From positions 1-11,117 of the forward strand of contig DASYAE010000270.1 in NCBI GenBank assembly GCA_036501535.1: a stretch of DNA of 11,117 nt, given 5' to 3'. The number at the start of each line of letters is the position of its first letter. Position 1 is the first letter of the stretch. A program made the position numbers and the translations under genes. The notes below the pieces were generated by a model. The model saw only the letters and a program-made list of their open reading frames with translations. It ran no database searches and had not been told where the DNA came from. This stretch comes from DASYAE01 sp036501535 (GTDB lineage: Bacteria; Actinomycetota; Actinomycetes; Streptomycetales; Catenulisporaceae). Of the stretch, positions 1 to 5,830 are shown one piece after another.

Positions 1-23
1 TCGGAGCCCTCACTGGGCTCCGA
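1..23. terminator. Perfect hairpin, probable intrinsic terminator
   Basis: The first 23 bases form a perfect 9-bp inverted repeat (TCGGAGCCC / GGGCTCCGA) with a 5-nt loop. It lies 47 nt beyond the stop codon of the minus-strand Rpf-like gene, so it most likely ends that transcript. It may also serve a plus-strand gene left of the window. Any T-run for the minus strand would fall outside the window, so only the stem supports the call. Confidence 0.6.
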
Positions 24-69
24 GCGCCGCCGCGCTCATGTGGTCAGGCGCCGGCTGTCAGCGCGCGAC

Positions 70-780
70 TCAGTAGCTCAGAACCTGGCCCGGGAAGATC
101 AGGTCCGGGTTCGAGCCGATCACCGAGGTGTTCTCGTTGTACAGGCTGTGCCAGTCCGACACGCCGAGCTTCTGCGCGATGGTGGACAGCGTGTCGCCGG
201 ACGCCACGGTGTAGCTGTTGCCGCCGGACGAGCTCGAGCTGCTGGAACCGCTCGTGGAGCCGGTCGAGGACGAGCTGGAGCTCGTGTCCTGCGACGAGGA
301 GCTGCTGTCGTTCGAGCTGCTCGACGAGGAGCTGCCGGACGAGCCGGAGGTGTTGCTGCCCGAGTAGTCGGTGCCGGACCCGGCGTTGGCGCCGCAGACC
401 GGCCAGGCGCCGATGCCCTGCCCTGCGAGCACGTTCTCGGCGACCGCGATCTGGTCGGACTCGGAGGCCTGGTTCGGGTACTGGGCGTACGAGCCGCCGC
501 CGTAGGCGAGCCAGGTGGACTCGGTGAACTGCAGACCGCCATAGAAGCCGTTGCCGGTGTCGATCGACCAGTCGCCGCCGGACTCACAGTTGGCGATGGC
601 TGACCAGTTGACCGAGTCGGTCGAGGCGCTTGCGGTAGCGGCGGCGCCCAGCGGGACGGCGACGCCGACGCCCGCGATCAGGGCCCCGGCCGCGATCTTG
701 CGGGTACGGGAAGTCTTGGCCTTGCGGTGACCAGCGCGCTCGGCGGTCGCGGGCACAGAGGTATTACGACGAATGGCCAT
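70..780 (-). CDS. Secreted Rpf-like transglycosylase with C-terminal LysM domain
   Basis: This 236-aa exported muralytic enzyme is of the resuscitation-promoting-factor type; the family cleaves peptidoglycan glycan strands and promotes exit from dormancy or spore germination. Residues 1-53 are a long signal peptide: a basic N-region (RKAKTSRTRK), then a hydrophobic Ala/Gly/Val core ending near ATASAS. The Rpf domain spans about 54-130 and starts VNWSAIANCESGG, with the expected catalytic Glu66; Cys65 and Cys129 fit the conserved disulfide. Residues 131-187 are a low-complexity Ser/Gly linker. A LysM domain (about 188-236, YTVASGDTLSTIA) should anchor the protein to peptidoglycan. The architecture matches RpfA-like proteins of Streptomyces. 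The ATG start is supported by the signal peptide and by a purine-rich GGAGAGGA about 12 nt upstream. A c-di-AMP riboswitch occupies its leader. Family assignment is secure; the paralog letter is not. Confidence 0.93.
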   Translation of the reverse strand: MAIRRNTSVPATAERAGHRKAKTSRTRKIAAGALIAGVGVAVPLGAAATASASTDSVNWSAIANCESGGDWSIDTGNGFYGGLQFTESTWLAYGGGSYAQYPNQASESDQIAVAENVLAGQGIGAWPVCGANAGSGTDYSGSNTSGSSGSSSSSSSNDSSSSSQDTSSSSSSTGSTSGSSSSSSSGGNSYTVASGDTLSTIAQKLGVSDWHSLYNENTSVIGSNPDLIFPGQVLSY

Positions 781-801
781 GAAGAAAAGAGATCCTCTCC
801 C

Positions 802-991
802 ACGCCTGCGAAGTGAGCTGTCGGATTCGGGCCGGAGTGCATGGCCCTACCGCGCTGCGCGCGGATTCACCCCGAGCCGTCCGGCAGCTCACGGCATGGG
901 CCGAGGGCGCCGGGGTGACGGCGGAATTGGGTCCTCCGCTCCCGCCCCGAAGGGGTTTGGGTCACGTGGCCGGCAGGGCGGGATTTGGCGT
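802..991 (-). promoter_or_regulatory. ydaO-yuaA type c-di-AMP riboswitch
   Basis: Read on the minus strand, the leader of the Rpf-like gene carries the conserved ydaO blocks in order: a GCCAAAUCCCGCC-like 5' strand, GGGAGCGGAGGACCCAA, GGGGUGAAUCC, GCGGUAGGGCC, and near the 3' end GCCCGAAUCCGACAGCUCAC followed by UUCGCAGGCG. The boundaries are set by a 5-bp P1 pairing, ACGCC (991-987) with GGCGU (806-802). This class binds cyclic di-AMP and usually turns expression off; it is known upstream of rpfA and other cell-wall hydrolase genes in Streptomyces. Only about 21 nt separate the aptamer from the ATG. That stretch holds the ribosome-binding site and a weak GAGAGGATCTC hairpin followed by four Ts, so translational control or short-range termination are both possible. 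Confidence 0.93.
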
Positions 992-1027
992 TGCCGTTCA
1001 CGGTGTCCGCTTGCACGGACGGAAATG

Positions 1028-1057
1028 ACCGTAAGCAAGCATTCATCCGAAACTCAA
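1028..1057 (-). promoter_or_regulatory. Candidate promoter for the riboswitch-Rpf transcript
   Basis: On the minus strand TTGAGT (1057-1052) and TACGGT (1033-1028) are separated by 18 nt and resemble a housekeeping-sigma -35/-10 pair. Transcription would begin near 1021, about 30 nt before the aptamer. The first transcribed bases form a small hairpin (GTCCG, 6-nt loop, CGGAC). The position is sensible, but the call rests on two hexamers. Confidence 0.45.
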
Positions 1058-1187
1058 ATTTCGCTGATGGTGAGTCATTTCACATGGACAACCGGTCCTT
1101 GATTCACTACACGACGTGACGCAAGGTACCTGATTCGTACACACAGAGCACGGATATCACAGCACGCAGTTCCGATCAAGGCGGAGG

Positions 1188-1240
1188 GTGTCCGCGCATT
1201 CACCGTCCGCACAGGACACGGATCGTGTCCGCTCATGCGC
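1188..1240. repeat. Nested inverted repeats in the rpf/glyA divergent region
   Basis: A perfect 7-bp hairpin, GGACACG-GAT-CGTGTCC (1214-1230), lies inside a second inverted repeat, GCGCAT (1194-1199) with ATGCGC (1235-1240). A further GTGTCC copy at 1188-1193 could instead pair with GGACAC at 1214-1219, so two mutually exclusive folds exist. It may be an operator with several GTGTCC half-sites or an RNA structure. No known family was recognised. Confidence 0.4.
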
Positions 1241-1305
1241 CGAGAGCTCATGAAGCCGGCCGCCCAAGCCGTCGCGAAGATGCCCGAACCGGCCTACTGT
1301 GGGAC

Positions 1306-1332
1306 GAAGGTTCGCACCTTCAGCGGTAGATA
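1306..1332 (+). promoter_or_regulatory. Palindrome and candidate -10 upstream of glyA
   Basis: A perfect interrupted palindrome, GAAGGT-TCGC-ACCTTC (1306-1321), is followed 5 nt later by the -10-like TAGATA (1327-1332) and a run of six Ts (1340-1345). If TAGATA is the -10 box, the palindrome covers the -35 region and would be a natural repressor or activator site for glyA, with a leader of about 110 nt. No good -35 hexamer is visible. The palindrome could also be an RNA hairpin. The rest of 1058-1451 holds nothing I can identify, and no gene. Confidence 0.35.
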
Positions 1333-1451
1333 TTGCACGTTTTTTCGGTTTCCACGGTGCGGACCGACCGCGCAGCCACGCGGCGCCGCCGGGCCGGACC
1401 AGCTACGAGGCCCCGGACCGGAGCGCCGCCCTTCTACGGGAGCGTGAGCAC

Positions 1452-2828
1452 ATGTCCTCTCTCGCCGCGACCCCCTCTGCGACCGTCGCCGGTCGGCCTG
1501 CGCCGATGTCCGCACCGACCGCCGCGCCCTCGCCAGGCTCGGCCACGTACTACGGCCCCGACTTCGGCGACCTGGTGCGCAGCGACCCGCAGATCGCCGC
1601 GCTGCTGCTGGACGAGCTGCAGCGCCAGCGCGGCGCGCTCCAGCTGATCGCCAGCGAGAACCCGGCCTCGCCCGCGGTGCTCGCGGCGCTCGGGTCGGTG
1701 CTGTCCAACAAGTACGCCGAGGGGTATCCCGGCCACCGCTACTACGGCGGCTGCGCCCAGGTGGACGCGGCCGAGCGGCTCGGAATCGCCCGCGCCCGGG
1801 CGCTGTTCGGCGCCGACCACGCGAACATCCAGCCGCACTCCGGCGCCAGCGCGAACCTGGCCGTCTTCGCGGCGCTCCTGGTGCCCGGCGACCGGGTGCT
1901 GGCCATGGCGCTGCCGCACGGCGGCCACCTGACCCACGGCGCGCAGGGCAACTTCTCCGGCACCTGGTTCGACACGGTCGGCTATCCGGTGGACGAGAAG
2001 ACCGAGCTGATCGACTACGACCGGGTCCGCGACCTGGCCCGGTCGCACAAGCCGAAGCTGATCGTCTGCGGTGCGACGGCCTATTCGCGGCCGATCGACT
2101 ACGCCGCGTTCCGGTCCGTCGCAGACGAGGTCGGCGCGTACCTCATGGCTGACGCCGCGCATATCGCCGGCTTGGTCGCAGCCGGTGCGCTGCCGTCCCC
2201 GGTGCCTCACGCCGACGTGGTCACCTTCACCACGCATAAGACGCTGCGCGGCCCGCGTGGCGGCGCGATCCTCTGCCGCACCGAACTGGCCTCGGCGATC
2301 GACCGGGCCGTGTTCCCGTTCGTGCAGGGCGGCCCGCTCATGCACGCAGTGGCCGCCAAGGCGGTCGCCTTCGCCGAGGCGCAGAAGCCGGAGTTCCGCG
2401 CTTACGGCCGCCAGGTGGTCGCGAACGCCCGCGCGCTGGCGGCGGCATTGGCCAAGCAGGGCCTGCGGCCGGTCTCCGGCGGCACGGACACCCACATGGC
2501 GATCCTCGACCTGCGCTCGCTGCCGGGCGACCGGATCTCCGGCCGGGACGCCGAGCTGCGCTGCGAGCGGGCGAAGATCATGCTCAACCGCAGCTGCATC
2601 CCGTACGACTCGGAGAAGCCGATGATCACCTCGGGCGTGCGGGTAGGCACCGCCGCGGTCACCACGCAGGGCATGGGCGAGCCGGAGATGGAGGAGATCG
2701 CCGGAATGGTGGCCCACGCGGTCCAGGACGCGGAGGGCCGGCACGCGCTGCAGATCGCCGAGCAGACCGCAGCGCTCACTGCCCGCTTCCCGCTCTACGA
2801 CTGGTCGCCGCAGGAGCCGCGCGGATAA
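1452..2828 (+). CDS. glyA: Serine hydroxymethyltransferase
   Basis: This 458-aa cytosolic PLP enzyme interconverts serine plus tetrahydrofolate with glycine plus 5,10-methylene-tetrahydrofolate, supplying one-carbon units. Diagnostic segments include LIASEN, SNKYAEGYPGHRYYGG, ALPHGGHLTHG, MADAAHIAGLVAAG and the PLP-lysine motif TTHKTLRGPRGG (Schiff-base Lys263). Arg397 (SGVRVGT) matches the substrate-carboxylate Arg. The ATG at 1452 follows GGGAG with 9-nt spacing. An in-frame GTG at 1299 is unlikely because it would code through the upstream palindrome. Even so, the N-terminus carries about 33 Ala/Pro/Thr-rich residues before the family-like region, so Met19 (1506) is an alternative start. 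Differences from typical SHMT: GTPA reads GTAA and the following TTRG reads TTQG (Gln406). This may be a second, divergent SHMT paralog. It stands alone, divergent from the Rpf-like gene and 121 nt before the first ABC module. Confidence 0.95.
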   Translation: MSSLAATPSATVAGRPAPMSAPTAAPSPGSATYYGPDFGDLVRSDPQIAALLLDELQRQRGALQLIASENPASPAVLAALGSVLSNKYAEGYPGHRYYGGCAQVDAAERLGIARARALFGADHANIQPHSGASANLAVFAALLVPGDRVLAMALPHGGHLTHGAQGNFSGTWFDTVGYPVDEKTELIDYDRVRDLARSHKPKLIVCGATAYSRPIDYAAFRSVADEVGAYLMADAAHIAGLVAAGALPSPVPHADVVTFTTHKTLRGPRGGAILCRTELASAIDRAVFPFVQGGPLMHAVAAKAVAFAEAQKPEFRAYGRQVVANARALAAALAKQGLRPVSGGTDTHMAILDLRSLPGDRISGRDAELRCERAKIMLNRSCIPYDSEKPMITSGVRVGTAAVTTQGMGEPEMEEIAGMVAHAVQDAEGRHALQIAEQTAALTARFPLYDWSPQEPRG

Positions 2829-2949
2829 CTGCAGCAAGAGGCGGAACCCCCAGTCGCGGCCCAGGCAGCGGTACATGGCTGCGCGTGCACAGAGTGCGTG
2901 GGTAGCCAGTCGTACTGTGCGATGATTGGCCGCGAATGGGGGTTCCACC

Positions 2950-3885
2950 GTGATTGAAGTCACCGACCTGGTCAAACGGTATGGGGACACCACCGCCGTC
3001 GACCACCTCAGCTTTTCCGTGCGCCCCGGTCACATCACCGGCTTCCTCGGCCCGAACGGGGCCGGCAAATCGACGACGATGCGGCTCATCCTGGGCCTGG
3101 ACCGGCCGACCGGCGGCAGGGCGCTGATCAACGGCAAGCCGTACCGCGACCTGCAGGACCCGCTGCGGCACGTCGGCGCGCTGCTCGAGGCGCGGGCCGT
3201 GCACCCCGGCCGCACCGCCTTCAACCACCTGCTCTATCTCGCGCAGACCCAGGGCGTGCCGAAGTCCCGGGTCTACGAGGTGCTCGACCTCGTGGGCCTG
3301 CGGGCGGTGGCGAAGAAGCGCACGAAGGGCTTCTCGCTGGGCATGGGCCAGCGGCTCGGCATCGCCGCGGCGCTGCTGTGCGACCCGGAGCTGCTCATCC
3401 TGGACGAGCCGGTCAACGGGCTCGACCCGGAGGGCATCCTCTGGATCAGGAACCTGCTCAAGTCCCTGGCGAGCCAGGGCCGCACGGTGTTCGTCTCCTC
3501 GCACCTGATGAACGAGATGGCCGTGACCGCGGACCACGTCGTGGTGATCGGGCGCGGCAGGCTGATCGCGGACTGCTCGGTCGACGAGTTCATCGCGCGC
3601 TTCTCCGAGGGCGTGGTGCTGGTCCGCTCGCCGCAGGCGGCCGAGCTGGGCAACCTGCTACGCGAGCGCGGCGGGACGGTGCTGGACCAGCCGGACGGAT
3701 CGCTGCTGGTCTCGAAGATCGAGGCGCCGGCGATCGGCGAGGCGGCCGCGGGCGGCAACTTCGTGCTGCACGAGCTGAGCCCGCAGCGGGCCTCGCTGGA
3801 AGCGGCGTTCATGGAGCTGACCCGGGGCGACGTCGAGTTCCAGCAGCAGGCGGCCGTGTCGGCCGGGACGGGGGCGGCGCAGTGA
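2950..3885 (+). CDS. ABC-2 exporter ATP-binding protein, module 1
   Basis: This 311-aa nucleotide-binding subunit should power the permease encoded immediately downstream; it is of the bacitracin/lantibiotic-export (BcrA-like) ABC type. Visible motifs are Walker A GPNGAGKST (34-42), the signature SLGMGQR (129-135, a usual variant of LSGGQ in this subfamily), Walker B LLILDEP with Asp152/Glu153, the D-loop NGLDPEG and the H-loop His185 (VSSHLM). The last roughly 110 residues are the usual variable domain. The GTG at 2950 follows GGGGG by about 7 nt and matches residue for residue the start of the paralog at 4835; a TTG at 2926 would add eight residues. Its stop overlaps the permease start by 4 nt (GTGA), indicating translational coupling. 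The substrate is unknown, and no two-component system is adjacent to suggest antibiotic sensing. Confidence 0.93.
   Translation: MIEVTDLVKRYGDTTAVDHLSFSVRPGHITGFLGPNGAGKSTTMRLILGLDRPTGGRALINGKPYRDLQDPLRHVGALLEARAVHPGRTAFNHLLYLAQTQGVPKSRVYEVLDLVGLRAVAKKRTKGFSLGMGQRLGIAAALLCDPELLILDEPVNGLDPEGILWIRNLLKSLASQGRTVFVSSHLMNEMAVTADHVVVIGRGRLIADCSVDEFIARFSEGVVLVRSPQAAELGNLLRERGGTVLDQPDGSLLVSKIEAPAIGEAAAGGNFVLHELSPQRASLEAAFMELTRGDVEFQQQAAVSAGTGAAQ
3340..3377 (+). repeat. 38-bp exact repeat shared by the two ATPase genes, copy 1
   Basis: This 38-bp stretch over the ABC signature region is identical to 5225-5262, at an offset of 1885 bp. A second exact match of 33 bp (3424-3456 and 5309-5341, covering the D-loop) has the same offset. 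They trace the tandem duplication of the transporter module or later gene conversion. Confidence 0.85.
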
Positions 3886-4748
3886 GCACCGAGATCAAGG
3901 ATTCGTTTCCGTCCACGCCGCGGGTGATGGCCGACGGCTCGGCGGGCTCCGGACACGCGAACTTCGGCCGGCTGCTGGCCGCCGAATGGACCAAGCTGCG
4001 CACCGTGCGCTCGACGTTCTGGTCGTTCGCCGTCCTGATCGTCGTCACGGTCGGGCTGACCGCGCTGTTCATGGCAATAACTGCGGCGACCTGGAACAAC
4101 ACGGCGAACCGGAACGGGAACGCGCGCACGGACCTGCTCGCCGACCCGGCGCGCACGATCCTCACCTCCGGGCTCGGCTTCGGCCAGCTGGCCATCTGCG
4201 TGCTCGGAGTCATGGTCGCGACCAACGAGTACTCGACCGGCATGGTCCGCTCGACGCTGCTCGCCTCCCCGCACCGGCTGCGGACGCTGGCCGCGAAGGC
4301 GATCACCTTCGCCGTCCCGGTGTTCATCCTCGGCGAAATCATCGGCTTCGCCTGCTTCGCGATCGGCACGGCGATCCTCAAGTCGCACGTCACGGTCTCG
4401 CTGAGCGGGCCGCACGTCCTGCGGTCCGTGATCGGCGTCGGGCTGTACCTCGGCATGCTGGGGTTGTTCTCGCTCGCGATCGGCCAGATCATCCGGCACA
4501 CGGCGGGCGCGATCACCGCGACGATCGCCATGGTCATCGTCATCGACCCGCTGGCCGGGCTGCTGCCGGACAGCTGGGGCGCGCACGTGGCCGGCTATCT
4601 GCCGAACAACGCCGGCGTGCTGCTGATGGACCCGACCCCGACCGGCAGCAACGTGCTCTCCGCGTGGGAGGGCTACGCGGTGTTCGGGATCTGGGTCGCC
4701 GTGCTGTTTGCGATCGCGAGCTGGATGCTCGTGGCGCGGGACGCCTAA
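3882..4748 (+). CDS. ABC-2 family permease, module 1
   Basis: This 288-aa integral membrane subunit partners the ATPase just upstream. After about 40 polar residues comes the EWTKLRTVRST motif that precedes the first helix in this family. Six hydrophobic segments follow, approximately SFAVLIVVTVGLTALFM, TSGLGFGQLAICVLGVMVA, ITFAVPVFILGEIIGFACF, VLRSVIGVGLYLGMLGLFS, GAITATIAMVIVIDPLAG and YAVFGIWVAVLFAIASWML. This matches the six-helix ABC-2 permease fold. It begins with GTG inside the last codons of the ATPase gene (GTGA overlap), so the two are one translational unit. It ends LVARDA, and the module 2 permease ends FEKRDA, one of several shared features (also RHTAGAIT). No substrate can be read from the sequence. 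Confidence 0.9.
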   Translation: MSTEIKDSFPSTPRVMADGSAGSGHANFGRLLAAEWTKLRTVRSTFWSFAVLIVVTVGLTALFMAITAATWNNTANRNGNARTDLLADPARTILTSGLGFGQLAICVLGVMVATNEYSTGMVRSTLLASPHRLRTLAAKAITFAVPVFILGEIIGFACFAIGTAILKSHVTVSLSGPHVLRSVIGVGLYLGMLGLFSLAIGQIIRHTAGAITATIAMVIVIDPLAGLLPDSWGAHVAGYLPNNAGVLLMDPTPTGSNVLSAWEGYAVFGIWVAVLFAIASWMLVARDA

Positions 4749-4787
4749 AGCCCGCGGGAGCCTGAGAATGGCTCGTTAGCTCGACCG

Positions 4788-4825
4788 GATGCCCCGGATG
4801 GCCGCTTCAGGCCACCCGGGGCATC
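4788..4825 (+). promoter_or_regulatory. Strong intergenic hairpin between the two ABC modules
   Basis: GATGCCCCGG (4788-4797) pairs perfectly with CCGGGGCATC (4816-4825); after one A/C mismatch, TGGCC (4799-4803) pairs with GGCCA (4810-4814), leaving a 6-nt loop. The stem therefore has 15 pairs and one mismatch. It starts 40 nt after the module 1 permease stop and ends 9 nt before the ATG of the module 2 ATPase, burying any ribosome-binding site. It could be a terminator for module 1 lacking a U-tract, or a translational control element for module 2. A smaller GAGCC/GGCTC hairpin lies at 4758-4774. Confidence 0.7.
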
Positions 4826-4834
4826 GTGGTCTGC

Positions 4835-5830
4835 ATGATCGATGCCAAAGGGCTGACCAAACGGTACGGCAGCCAGCTGGCCGTGGACCACGCCTACTTC
4901 ACGGTCGGCGCGGGCCGGGTGACCGGATTCCTCGGGCCGAACGGTGCGGGCAAGTCCACCACGATGCGGATGATCCTGGGCCTGGACCGACCCACCGCCG
5001 GCTCGGTGACTATCAACGGGGTGCGCTATAGCCAGCTGGCCTCGCCGCTGCGCGAGGTCGGCGCGCTGCTTGATGCGAAGGCGGTGCACGGGGGCCGGTC
5101 GGCGTACAACCACCTGAGCGTGCTGGCGAAGACCAACGGCATCCCGAAGCGCCGGATCGCCGAGGTCATCGGGATGGTCGGGCTGGACAGCGTGGCCGGG
5201 CGGCGCTCCGGGGGCTTCTCCCTCGGCATGGGCCAGCGGCTCGGCATCGCCGCGGCGCTGCTCGGCGATCCCGGCGTGCTGATGTTCGACGAGCCGGTCA
5301 ACGGCCTGGACCCGGAGGGCATCCTCTGGATCAGGAACCTGATGAAATCGCTGGCGGCGCAGGGCCGGGCGGTGTTCGTCTCCTCGCACCTGATGAGCGA
5401 GATGGCGCTGACCGCGGACCACCTGGTGGTGATCGGCCGCGGAAAGATCCTGGCGGACGAGCCGACCGCGCGGTTCATCGAGCGCAACTCGACCAGCCAC
5501 GTGCGGGTGCGCTCGCCGCAGATGGGCGAGCTGGCGCCGAGGCTGGCCGCGGAGGGCTGGGAGGTTCGGCAGCAACCCGACTACTCGGTGCACGTCGTCG
5601 GCGCGGATCCGGCCCGGATCGGCGACGTGGCCGGGCAGAACGGGCTCTGGCTGCACGAGCTGACGCTGGTCCAGTCCTCGCTGGAGGAGGCCTTCATGCG
5701 GCTGACCGCGGACTCGGTGGAGTACCACTCGACGAACGCCCAGGGCGCGGCGGCGGATCCGCTGGGCCTGCCCGGTGTGCCGCAGAACGTCCCCGCCTGG
5801 GGCCGGCCCGGATCGGAGGACCCGGAGTGA
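4835..5830 (+). CDS. ABC-2 exporter ATP-binding protein, module 2
   Basis: This 331-aa nucleotide-binding subunit is a close paralog of the module 1 ATPase. Walker A GPNGAGKST (34-42), signature SLGMGQR, Walker B VLMFDEP (Asp152) and the H-loop SSHLM fall at the same residue numbers as in module 1, which supports the ATG at 4835. A GTG at 4826 (three extra codons) is the alternative, and neither has a clean ribosome-binding site because the preceding hairpin ends at 4825. The variable C-terminal domain is followed by about 35 extra residues rich in Gly, Pro and Ala (ending PAWGRPGSEDPE) that module 1 lacks. The stop codon overlaps the next permease start by 4 nt (GTGA). It presumably energises export by that permease; the substrate is unknown. 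Confidence 0.93.
   Translation: MIDAKGLTKRYGSQLAVDHAYFTVGAGRVTGFLGPNGAGKSTTMRMILGLDRPTAGSVTINGVRYSQLASPLREVGALLDAKAVHGGRSAYNHLSVLAKTNGIPKRRIAEVIGMVGLDSVAGRRSGGFSLGMGQRLGIAAALLGDPGVLMFDEPVNGLDPEGILWIRNLMKSLAAQGRAVFVSSHLMSEMALTADHLVVIGRGKILADEPTARFIERNSTSHVRVRSPQMGELAPRLAAEGWEVRQQPDYSVHVVGADPARIGDVAGQNGLWLHELTLVQSSLEEAFMRLTADSVEYHSTNAQGAAADPLGLPGVPQNVPAWGRPGSEDPE
5225..5262 (+). repeat. 38-bp exact repeat shared by the two ATPase genes, copy 2
   Basis: This is identical to 3340-3377 and codes for the same signature-region residues. Flanking codons differ at synonymous positions, so the identity is local rather than spread over the whole gene. Confidence 0.85.

Noticed and set aside
773..1102. 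Small plus-strand frames in the rpf leader
   Set aside because: They lie across the c-di-AMP riboswitch, which explains the sequence conservation on the other strand.
1299..1451. Extended GTG start for glyA adding 51 residues
   Set aside because: It would code through the palindrome and candidate promoter, and it has no ribosome-binding site. The ATG at 1452 has one.
2829..2949. Terminator between glyA and the first ABC module
   Set aside because: Only short imperfect pairings (such as TGGCT/AGCCA near 2876-2908) without a T-run are visible, too weak to call.
1434..2993. Long open minus-strand frame opposite glyA
   Set aside because: It is a shadow of the high-GC3 glyA gene: Arg/Val/Gly-rich, no recognisable domain, and glyA itself is certain.
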